DNA of 64,000 bases from Candidatus Woesearchaeota archaeon. GTDB lineage: Archaea; Nanobdellota; Nanobdellia; Woesearchaeales; GW2011-AR4. The position numbers were made by a program, and so were the translations under genes. A model generated the notes under the pieces. The model was not told the origin of the DNA. It did no database searches and saw nothing but the letters and a program-made list of their open reading frames with translations. The stretch is taken from the NCBI GenBank assembly GCA_016180235.1, contig JACPBQ010000002.1, positions 128,206 through 192,205 on the forward strand, in the 5' to 3' direction. Every line of letters begins with the position of its first letter. Positions within the stretch are counted from its first letter, which is position 1. This document shows, one piece after another, positions 9,346-17,893 of this stretch.

Positions 9346-10761
9346 ATGGCTACAACAGCAGACCTTATGAAGTTCGGCTTCAAGCAGGAAGAGCTTGCAG
9401 AGCAGACTCGCGGCCAGTACTCTAAAACAGGCTTCCCGGTGCCGGCAAGGCGCTACAGGCTGCATTATGAAGGCTATAACATATCAATTGAGGAGCCTTA
9501 TTTCTATATTCTGCATTACCTAAGGTACTATGCGGGCTTTCCGAGCATAGACAAGATAACAGACATATTTGCTGCAGCAGAAAACAGCGCATTTTTCGGG
9601 GCTAACCAGCAGCGATTGGGAATGCAGCAGGACAAGGTATCGCAATTCCTGGCAACAATAGGAAAAATGGTCAAGGAGCTTTTCCAGCTGGTAAGGGAAT
9701 TAAGGGTTCTGGACGAGAGGCTGAGCTACTACGTAGACTCCTTTAAACCGGAAAGCAGGAGCAGGGAGAGTGCAGAGATTACATTAAAAGGCACATGGGT
9801 TGATTTAGTCGAGCAGGGAGCTAAAAATCCGGCATCCGTTTATGGGATGGCCAGGGAAGTGCAGTTTACAACTTTGCCTGACTTGTTTTTCTCGACGCAT
9901 CCATTAAGGCAGGAAGATGTTGATGAGATTGTGGATAGGGAAAGGGGAGCATTCAACAGAAAAGTCAAGGAAGTACTGAAAAGAAAGTTAAGGACATTTT
10001 TAGCCTGGAAAGAGCACACATTTGACGAGCTGAAAAACAGGAGAGTTTTTACATTGAAATACCTCAGGCAGCATTACGAGATCATAAGGATGTACATACA
10101 CTGGGTAAAGCCATACCTAAGGAATATACAGCGTTTGCAGCTGGACCAGAGCAAGACCGAAACTCCTGACTTATTGGTGGCTTTTGAAAGCTCGATGATA
10201 GAAGTGGAATTATTGGCGCGAAAGCCCGGAACAGTCAATCAGTGCCTCCTCATAAATTATCTTTTCAGGACAAGGCCGGAGATGTCTTACAATCAGGAAT
10301 ACCAGCGCGGCCCCATACATCTTGGCAGGGTTGAGATTGACATCAGGTGCTACGGATGGACAAGCCAGGAAATAGAAAACTACAAGAAGATGCGCGAGCA
10401 GGAAGATTTCCAGCTTTTGGGAATAATAGACGGCTCTGTCAAGGCTGCAATGGAAGCCCTGGGAGACGAGCTTATGAGATACCTGAAGGAAGCCGGAGAG
10501 GACATGGGGCCAAAGCCCGCTCAGCAGGCAGAAGGGAAAAAATCATCTTTCATGAGCCCTTATTCATCTGTTTTCAAAGGCTTTTCTGAGCTGTTTGGAA
10601 AGGCCAAAACGCCAAAAAAACAGCCAAGGCCGAAAAAGCCGAGCAAGACTGATTTAATGAAGATGTCTATGGCGAGGACCGGCGCAGAGGCAGGCGCAAA
10701 GTCTTATGCCTGGACAATCTATCACCATTTCAAAAAGCATCACGGAATGCTGAACTGGTAA
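9346..10761 (+). CDS. Conserved hypothetical protein (471 aa)
   Basis: Long ORF with start context and archaeal codon usage; no family recognised with confidence. Confidence 0.7.
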   Translation: MATTADLMKFGFKQEELAEQTRGQYSKTGFPVPARRYRLHYEGYNISIEEPYFYILHYLRYYAGFPSIDKITDIFAAAENSAFFGANQQRLGMQQDKVSQFLATIGKMVKELFQLVRELRVLDERLSYYVDSFKPESRSRESAEITLKGTWVDLVEQGAKNPASVYGMAREVQFTTLPDLFFSTHPLRQEDVDEIVDRERGAFNRKVKEVLKRKLRTFLAWKEHTFDELKNRRVFTLKYLRQHYEIIRMYIHWVKPYLRNIQRLQLDQSKTETPDLLVAFESSMIEVELLARKPGTVNQCLLINYLFRTRPEMSYNQEYQRGPIHLGRVEIDIRCYGWTSQEIENYKKMREQEDFQLLGIIDGSVKAAMEALGDELMRYLKEAGEDMGPKPAQQAEGKKSSFMSPYSSVFKGFSELFGKAKTPKKQPRPKKPSKTDLMKMSMARTGAEAGAKSYAWTIYHHFKKHHGMLNW

Positions 10762-10869
10762 ATAAAATAAAAAAATGCCAATACGGTTAAGAAACAAGTT
10801 AACAATAATTTGATTATGTTTAAGATGATATAAAATTAATAATTAAACGCAAATAAAAATAATTCATAT

Positions 10870-10913
10870 CCGGCGTTTTTGCAAAAACAATGCGGGAGGG
10901 CAAAAAACGCAGG
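10870..10913 (+). repeat. Hairpin-element copy A (within 10762-11075)
   Basis: CCGGCGTTTTTGC...GCAAAAAACGCAGG; same core at 47789-47832 and (reverse) 60636-60677. Confidence 0.7.
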
Positions 10914-11075
10914 TTATTATTTTGATTTTCATGAAAATCAGAGATTTTCAGGACACGGAAAATTTTAAATTTTCTCGTGTTTCATTGTCATAATGAAATA
11001 ATGTTTGCATTAAAATATGACAAAACAAATAGTTGGTAACTGATTGATTAAATGCTAATAATGAGTGACTAAAAA

Positions 11076-13265
11076 ATGAAATTTACAGACGGCTATTACA
11101 GCCACCATCCAATGGTTGATTATTTCAATTCCATGGAGCCGGAGTCATATGGGATGAAGGCAGACAACAGGCCTGATGTCAACCTCGGCATAAATGACAT
11201 AGGCATGTCTGTTCCGATGGGAATCTCTGCCCAGAATGTAGCCGGAATATATTCAAAAATAAGGATGGGCGCTGGCAAATTGGAGATACAGTTCCCGGGC
11301 TATAGGGTAGGAAACCGCAACCAGCAGACTCCCGAGATGCTTGGAGAGGACCAAAGGCAGGCATTGAGGGAAATGCAGATGGCAAACGAAGTAAGGTTCA
11401 ACACTCACGCTTCCTTCGGCCTTATGGGGATGATGGGCCGCGATGAGAGGGGGAATTTTTCGACTTATGGGGCTTACCAGGATCTTTTTGAGCTAAAGCG
11501 CGCAATTGACTTTCAGGCAGACATGGGCGGTGGAAGTGTGGTCATGCATTCAGGAGAATTTGAAAGGCCGATGACTGACATATTTATTGATGATGAAACT
11601 CACAGAAGAAATTTAGCGCGCGACTCAAGCGGAAGGCTGATGATAAAGCAGGCCCATACCCAGGAATTTGATGCCAAGTTTGACTTAATGGATGCAAGAA
11701 CAAGCCAAAAAATGGAGACAGTGCAGAAGGACAGGCTGGTTTCATACCCGGTATGGAAAAGGGCAAAAGAAAACTACACTGGGCTGGATATAAATGGGAA
11801 CCGTGTTTTAATCAGAAAAGGAGATTATATCGACTATGAGAACAAGAAGATAATTGACCCATGGGATGCTACAAAAGGAAGAGTCCCGGAATACAGCGAA
11901 AAAACAGGAAGATTTGAGGTTGCAAGGAGGCATTTTGATTATTTCAAGGAAGAAGCGCAGGAATATAACGAATATCTGAAGAAAAAAAAAGGAAGAGAGC
12001 TGAATTTCTATGAGAAAATCTATCCTGAAGAGATGTTTTTAAGGGCCACGTTAGAGACGCAGGAAGGCCACGCCCGCGGATGGGCGCTGCAGTATGGTGA
12101 AAGGGTTGATAGGGAACTGAAGACCTTGGAAAAGCTGAGAAAAGCAAAGGAATTTTATCAGAAACTGGAGAAAAACATGCCGGAAGACGAAAAATGGAAG
12201 ATAATGAAGCAAGTTTCAGACTTTGGCGAAGTTACAAGCACCCTTGTGCCTTCAGAAAGCAAACTGCCTACAAAAATACTTGACGATGCAATAAAAAACC
12301 AGGAAAAGGGCCTTGAATTTGCAAGGCAGGCTTCAACCTCACAGGAGCAGCAGGCATTCGACACCCATGAAACAAAAGAGAACCTCATCACGCCTATAAA
12401 AAGGCTAGAGCAGCACGGAGTAAGGATGTATGCGGAAGCAGGGATACATGCCCTGAGGAGGACAAAGGATCCAAATAATCCTGTTGTTGTTGCCATAGAA
12501 AACCTGTTCCCTGAAAGGTTTGGAGGCCATCTTGAAGAGCTGAAATGGGTAATAAAAAAATCAAGGGAAAGGATGGTTGAGATGCTTACTTCTCCAAAAG
12601 TGCAGCTGGGGGTCAGCAGGATGCCGACGGAAATGGACGAGGAAAAACTGAACGATGCCATGACTCCGGGAAGGGAAAGTATGCTGCAGGAAAATCCTTA
12701 TTATATGGGTATGGGGAAGGAGGAAGCGGAAAAAATTGCTGCAAGGCACATAAAAGCGACTTTGGACACTGGCCATCTGAACATGTGGAAGAAGTTCTGG
12801 CAGGAAGATCCGAGGCTTACAAAAGAGCAGAACGATACAAAATTCAGGGAATGGTACCTTAAGCAAGTGGAGAGTTTGGCAAAAGAAGGAATGGTCGGAA
12901 ACGTCCACCTTGCGGATAACTATGGTTTCCAGGATGACCATTTAAGCCCCGGGCAGGGAAATGCGCCGATAAAGGAAGCTGTGGCAATTTTGAAAAAATA
13001 CGGCTATGACCGCGCCATTACAGTAGAGCCAGGAGCGGATGCAACCACAGACCTAAGCGATTTCCATGGCCTGATGAAAACATGGAGATTATTCGGCAGC
13101 AGTGTCTACGGCATGGGAACCGGCGGCGGAGGACCTCAGGTGCCGCAGAGATGGGGGGATGTGCAGTATTCTTACTTCGGCCAGAACAGGCCCCCGTATT
13201 TCGTGTTTGGCGGATATGCGCCAAGCAACGACTGGACTTTATGGACTGCGGTTCCTATGGAGTAA
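11076..13265 (+). CDS. Large xylose-isomerase-like TIM-barrel (AP endonuclease family 2-like) protein
   Basis: 'GGGSVVMHSGEF', 'VVVAIENLFPERFGG', 'ATLDTGHLNMWKKF', 'GNVHLADNYGFQDDHLSPGQGNAPIKEAVAILKKYGYDRAITVEPG'. Confidence 0.7.
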   Translation: MKFTDGYYSHHPMVDYFNSMEPESYGMKADNRPDVNLGINDIGMSVPMGISAQNVAGIYSKIRMGAGKLEIQFPGYRVGNRNQQTPEMLGEDQRQALREMQMANEVRFNTHASFGLMGMMGRDERGNFSTYGAYQDLFELKRAIDFQADMGGGSVVMHSGEFERPMTDIFIDDETHRRNLARDSSGRLMIKQAHTQEFDAKFDLMDARTSQKMETVQKDRLVSYPVWKRAKENYTGLDINGNRVLIRKGDYIDYENKKIIDPWDATKGRVPEYSEKTGRFEVARRHFDYFKEEAQEYNEYLKKKKGRELNFYEKIYPEEMFLRATLETQEGHARGWALQYGERVDRELKTLEKLRKAKEFYQKLEKNMPEDEKWKIMKQVSDFGEVTSTLVPSESKLPTKILDDAIKNQEKGLEFARQASTSQEQQAFDTHETKENLITPIKRLEQHGVRMYAEAGIHALRRTKDPNNPVVVAIENLFPERFGGHLEELKWVIKKSRERMVEMLTSPKVQLGVSRMPTEMDEEKLNDAMTPGRESMLQENPYYMGMGKEEAEKIAARHIKATLDTGHLNMWKKFWQEDPRLTKEQNDTKFREWYLKQVESLAKEGMVGNVHLADNYGFQDDHLSPGQGNAPIKEAVAILKKYGYDRAITVEPGADATTDLSDFHGLMKTWRLFGSSVYGMGTGGGGPQVPQRWGDVQYSYFGQNRPPYFVFGGYAPSNDWTLWTAVPME

Positions 13266-13360
13266 AAGGCAAGGTTTGGCTATATCCTGGATTTTTATAT
13301 AATTTTTAAGATAAATCTTTAAATTCTATTCACCAACCTTGCCATATTAACAAGCTTAAA

Positions 13361-13873
13361 ATGGCAGAAAACGAGGATATCAGGGAGCTGAAAAAGGAAT
13401 TAAAGAAATTAAAGCCTCAGGACAGGATAAAAAAGCTAAAGCAGCTTGAGGAGAAAAGGAAGGAGGAAATAACGGAGATAGAGGACTTGATAAGGGATTT
13501 TGAAAAAGAGATGAAGACGGACACAGTTGCAGAAGAAATTGCTCCGGAAGCAAGGGATGTGAATATTGCGCATTTGTTTGAGGAGGAGAGAGCAGGGCTT
13601 GAGTCTGCTGCAAAAAAAGAAGCGCCAAGGGACGATAAAAATTCAGGATATATCCCGATCAAGCAGTTATATGGAGACTATACAGCGCTTAAAGATATAC
13701 AATATGCGAGCATGACGGGCTCTTTGACGCCCTCACACCTGGAAAAAATGGACAGGATAGGCGAAAGGCTTGACAGGACCAAATACCATTCTGCAAGCCA
13801 GGATGTTGCCAATATACTGGTTGCAAGCAAAGCCACTTTGTACAAGATAAAGAAATATGCAGGTTTGGAATGA
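13361..13873 (+). CDS. Coiled-coil hypothetical protein
   Basis: ORF following the TIM-barrel gene on the same strand; N-terminal Lys/Glu coiled coil. Confidence 0.6.
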   Translation: MAENEDIRELKKELKKLKPQDRIKKLKQLEEKRKEEITEIEDLIRDFEKEMKTDTVAEEIAPEARDVNIAHLFEEERAGLESAAKKEAPRDDKNSGYIPIKQLYGDYTALKDIQYASMTGSLTPSHLEKMDRIGERLDRTKYHSASQDVANILVASKATLYKIKKYAGLE

Positions 13874-13884
13874 TTTCTTAGAAT

Positions 13885-14514
13885 TTATGCAGTAGAGCGT
13901 TTAAGGGCAAGCAGGGGCCTGTAAACGGACATCATATTCATCAGCCTGTATTTTTCCCATTCGCCTGAATCAATATTCAGCCCGACTGGAGGCACAAATC
14001 CTATATCTCCGGCAACTTCTCCCCTGACAAAATATTTAAAGTGCTTAGCAGCTTTTTCCATTGTTTCCTTGTTAATCATCTGCCTTGTGCTCTCCCCATT
14101 CCCCATAGCAGCTAAATTTTCATTTTCAGTTATTCTGTAAGAGCCATATGCAATGAATTGCCCAATATGGCCCCACATCTTATCATAATTTGCATAGATT
14201 GTGTATGCGGACATTCCGGCATAATGCTTTATGGTCCCATATCCCCCATGCACAGGCTTTTCTTCCTTGTTTTCTGATTCATCTTCAGCAGTATGATCTA
14301 AAGTTCCTTTACCCTGATTCTCATCAGTCTTTTCACTTACTTTCAAAGAATTGATTACTACACTTGCGACGATAGATGCAATAGAGGATTTATGCCTTGA
14401 AACCGTCTTATGGATCCTCTTATTGTTCATTGTTTTCCTGCCAGAATTATTAATTCTTATTTTGGTTAGGTTCATTAGAATTAATTCAACTAATGTTTCA
14501 TTTATTTTTCCCAC
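13885..14514 (-). CDS. Hypothetical protein
   Basis: ORF only. Confidence 0.5.
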   Translation of the reverse strand: MGKINETLVELILMNLTKIRINNSGRKTMNNKRIHKTVSRHKSSIASIVASVVINSLKVSEKTDENQGKGTLDHTAEDESENKEEKPVHGGYGTIKHYAGMSAYTIYANYDKMWGHIGQFIAYGSYRITENENLAAMGNGESTRQMINKETMEKAAKHFKYFVRGEVAGDIGFVPPVGLNIDSGEWEKYRLMNMMSVYRPLLALKRSTA

Positions 14515-14600
14515 AAGACCACCTTATTGGATATTATATCCAGCAGGAACATTTCCGGTTATAAATAATTTATTATCCTGCAACAATACCTTTAAAGAAT

Positions 14601-15203
14601 CTATTTTAGCTTCTGCATGAGCCTTTTTAGGCTGCTGCTGGCCTCTATCGCGGCTGCAAGCGCCCCATATTCCGCAAGCTTGTAAGAGTCAGCATAAGCT
14701 ACTATGACCAAATCGGTTTTTGAGAGATTAAAATTAGCCTCTATACCCTTAAAATCGTATTGATTGGCATCTTCCAGTTCATAAAGCTTAAGATTTCCGT
14801 CATAATCGAGCACCAAAGCGCCGTCAGCTCCCGCCTTTACAGCAGTATCCCTGATCTCATAAGCCTTTCGCAGGCTTTTTTTGTTTTTAATGTGCTTGAT
14901 ATGGACTGCTATTCCCTTTTTACGGGAAAAAATAGAAGATAAGTCTGCTTTTGATGTCTTTATCTTTTTATTTGCCTCTATAAGCAGCTCTTTTCCTTTT
15001 TGGCTGAGATAATGCCCTTTTTTGTCCGATATTAGCAGCTTGCTTCCCTTTAATATATCAAGGATGCTCCTTACAGTGCCTTCGCCAAGCTCTAAGCTCT
15101 CAGATAGCGCAGACCTGCTTACAGGCTTTTCTATCCTGAACAGGCATCTCAAGACATCCAGCTTTGTAAAGTTTGGAAGGTTTCCAACCATGAAATGCAG
15201 CAA
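14601..15203 (-). CDS. DUF4443-type winged-helix regulator
   Basis: 'KLDVLRCLFRIEKPVSRSALSESLELGEGTVRSILDILKGSKLLISDKKGHYLSQKG' wHTH followed by a ligand-type domain 'VKAGADGALVLDYDG'. Confidence 0.7.
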   Translation of the reverse strand: MLHFMVGNLPNFTKLDVLRCLFRIEKPVSRSALSESLELGEGTVRSILDILKGSKLLISDKKGHYLSQKGKELLIEANKKIKTSKADLSSIFSRKKGIAVHIKHIKNKKSLRKAYEIRDTAVKAGADGALVLDYDGNLKLYELEDANQYDFKGIEANFNLSKTDLVIVAYADSYKLAEYGALAAAIEASSSLKRLMQKLK

Positions 15204-15246
15204 CTTAAGTGCATATTTAAGTTTTGCCCCTTATAAAACAACAAAA

Positions 15247-15399
15247 TGTCAAAAACCACAATTCATATAATGGTGGCATGTTTCTTAGCGAAAAGCTAAG
15301 AAGTGGTTTTTGAGCATGCTCGGAAATATACCATAATTATTTATATTATAGTATTACTTCCATCAGTTATAAACTAAGGGTATATTTCCGACATATAAA
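15247..15399 (+). repeat. Structured inverted element, copy 1
   Basis: TGTCAAAAACCAC..hairpin..TTCTTAGC/GCTAAGAA..GTGGTTTTT GAGCATGCTC CGGAAATATAC...GTATATTTCCG; reverse complement of 16926-17036. Confidence 0.85.
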
Positions 15400-15425
15400 A
15401 ACTTCCTTCAAATAGGGAAAAAACA

Positions 15426-15959
15426 ATGAAGCCGTTAGCATTCCAGCAGATAAAAAAAGAGTATGATGCTTTCTATAATGAGCTGCTAAGCCAGGGACAG
15501 CTCCCTCTGAGGTCCACAGGCAAAGGCTTTTGGGGTCATGTTCCAGCTGAAGATATTTATGAGGCATTTAAGCAGCTGAATTTGCAGGATCATAAAACAT
15601 TCATTGACATAGGGAGCGGTGATGGAAAAGTAGTTTTGATAGCTTCCTTGTTCTGCAAAAGAGCAGTTGGCATTGAGATAGATGACGAGCTGTTCAGGAA
15701 ATCCCTGGATATGCAAAAAAGCCTCGGCATAGGCAATGCGGCATTTTTTAATGATGATTTCTACAGCCATAGCGTCTCAGGATTTGATGCTGTATTCGTA
15801 TATCCTGACGAGCCTATGCACCGGAATTTGGAAAAAAAGCTTCTTAACGAGCTTACTGGGAAGCTGATACATTGCGGGCATCATTTTCATCCTGAAAACC
15901 TTAGGAAGCACAAGGACGTAATAGTGAATGGCACCCTGATGACAGTCTATACTAAGTAA
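15426..15959 (+). CDS. Class I SAM-dependent methyltransferase-like protein
   Basis: 'TFIDIGSGDGKVVLIASLFCKRAVGIEIDDELF'. Confidence 0.8.
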   Translation: MKPLAFQQIKKEYDAFYNELLSQGQLPLRSTGKGFWGHVPAEDIYEAFKQLNLQDHKTFIDIGSGDGKVVLIASLFCKRAVGIEIDDELFRKSLDMQKSLGIGNAAFFNDDFYSHSVSGFDAVFVYPDEPMHRNLEKKLLNELTGKLIHCGHHFHPENLRKHKDVIVNGTLMTVYTK

Positions 15960-16794
15960 ATATCATAAATCCGGAATCATCTAAAATCTTATTTCCGATT
16001 TTCACTTTGTTTTTGCTTATTATTTCAATTTTTTTATTTTGGCTTAATTGGTTAAATAATTCATTTTTTATTGTTGGCATTATTTCATCGTATTCTAAAA
16101 TATTGTCCTTTAATTTATAATCCTTAAAAGCAAAAATCCCGTCATTCTCGGTGTAAAGGACAGCGCTTTTAAGCATATTCTCAAATTTGCCCGCTAATTC
16201 CGGGGAATATTTTTTTATTGTTCTCAGGTTCTCTTTGGCTATATTTACCGATTCTTTGCAGTTGAAATCATGCGGAAAATGGCTCAATAAAGTTATGTCA
16301 AAATACCTCATTGCATGGTTCGTATAGAATGGGAATTCAAAGCCATTAGAATTATTCAGGGTAGGGAGCATGTAATCATTTTGAATTTTTTCCTGTTTTT
16401 TCCTGTTTTTTGTAAAAAAATCAATGCAGCATTCCGGGTAGCCAAGTATTTCTCCAACAGCCCGGTCATCATTTTTGCTCTCTAGTATTTTGAGAAAGTT
16501 TGCTTTGTTTTTATCCCTGGATATATATAAATGATATAGCCCGGGATTTGCATTATTAATTGAAACTCTCTTGACTATATTGGCATAATTTCCTTTCCCC
16601 CGGTCAGCAGTTTTTACGACTTTAAAATCCGATATTTCCAAAAAAAGGTTATTTTTGCTGCAAAAATCTTTGATTTTGGCTAATTCATCTTGATTGGCAT
16701 CCAGCCTTACTGCCATCTTTAAATTATTAAGAAGATAAAAAATCTCCAATGATCGTGTATAATTAGCGAATATTTTCAATAATTCTTTCACCAT
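15952..16794 (-). CDS. DUF483-like protein
   Basis: 'AVGEILGYPECCIDFFTKNR' signature; overlaps the 3' end of the convergent 15426-15959 gene by 8 bp. Confidence 0.65.
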   Translation of the reverse strand: MVKELLKIFANYTRSLEIFYLLNNLKMAVRLDANQDELAKIKDFCSKNNLFLEISDFKVVKTADRGKGNYANIVKRVSINNANPGLYHLYISRDKNKANFLKILESKNDDRAVGEILGYPECCIDFFTKNRKKQEKIQNDYMLPTLNNSNGFEFPFYTNHAMRYFDITLLSHFPHDFNCKESVNIAKENLRTIKKYSPELAGKFENMLKSAVLYTENDGIFAFKDYKLKDNILEYDEIMPTIKNELFNQLSQNKKIEIISKNKVKIGNKILDDSGFMIFT

Positions 16795-16925
16795 AAAAGC
16801 TGATAAATAAGCCTATAATTAAAATCCTTTTGTTTATCCTGAAAGTAAGAGAAGGATATAGAAAATTCAACCAAAAGCATAAATCATGTTGAATTTTCTT
16901 TATCATTTAAAGATAGTCATAAAGG

Positions 16926-17036
16926 TTTATATGTCGGAAATATACCATAGTATATTTCCGAGCATGCTCAAAAACCACTTCTTAGCGTTTAGCTAAGAAA
17001 TATGTCACCATTCTATGAATGGTGGTTTTTGACAAA
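16926..17036 (-). repeat. Structured inverted element, copy 2
   Basis: Reverse complement matches 15247-15399 with conserved stems; lacks a ~40-nt segment in the last loop. Confidence 0.85.
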
Positions 17037-17060
17037 TAAAATTACGGAAACTAAGATATA

Positions 17061-17858
17061 ATGAAATTTGACATCCCTAGGAAGGAGCATCCGAATATTG
17101 AGAAGTATGAGAGGCATGTTGTTGAGACAGCCCACAGGTTTGCAAACGAAATCTATAAGGAGATGGGTGCCCTTATAAGGGCAGTTGTTATTTTCGGCTC
17201 TGCTGCAAGGAAAACCACAACTTCAAAAAGCGATATAGATGTTCTTGTCATTCTCGATGACCTTACAATAAGCCTGAGTCCTGAGGTTGTTGAGGCTTAC
17301 AGGGTCATAGTCAACAGGTCCATTGTAAAAGTGTCCACAAACCTGCACATAACTACCTTGAGGTTCACTTCATTCTGGGAATATATAAGGAATGGCGACC
17401 CAATAGGCATCAACATATTAAGGGACGGTGTTGCCTTGATTGACTCCGGATTCTTTGAGCCTTTGCAGGCTTTGTTGAAAAAAGGAAAGATAAGGCCTAC
17501 ATCAGAAAGCATCTGGACATATTACATAAGGGCTCCTAACACCTTGCATAACAGCAAATGGCATTTGCTGCAGGCAACAATTGACCTTTACTGGGGCGTC
17601 ATTGATGCTGCCCACGCAGCCTTGATGAAGCACGGTGAAATACCTCCCACTCCGGAGCATGTTGCAGACTTATTGGAGCAGAAGCTTGTCAGGAAAGGGC
17701 TCCTTGAGCAGAAATATGTAACAACAATGAGGCATTTCTACAAGCTCATGAAGATGATTACTCACAGGGAGGTTAAAGAGATAAAAGGGGAAGAGTATGA
17801 CCGCTATTACAAGCACGCAGATGAATTTGTAAGAAGGATGAGGGAGTTTATTGAGTAG
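17061..17858 (+). CDS. Nucleotidyltransferase-domain protein
   Basis: 'AVVIFGSAARKTTTSKSDIDVLVILDD' GSx..DxD polymerase-beta-like NTase motif. Confidence 0.85.
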   Translation: MKFDIPRKEHPNIEKYERHVVETAHRFANEIYKEMGALIRAVVIFGSAARKTTTSKSDIDVLVILDDLTISLSPEVVEAYRVIVNRSIVKVSTNLHITTLRFTSFWEYIRNGDPIGINILRDGVALIDSGFFEPLQALLKKGKIRPTSESIWTYYIRAPNTLHNSKWHLLQATIDLYWGVIDAAHAALMKHGEIPPTPEHVADLLEQKLVRKGLLEQKYVTTMRHFYKLMKMITHREVKEIKGEEYDRYYKHADEFVRRMREFIE

Positions 17859-17893
17859 TGATGTTTCATTTAGAACAAAAATTAGCCGCTTAA

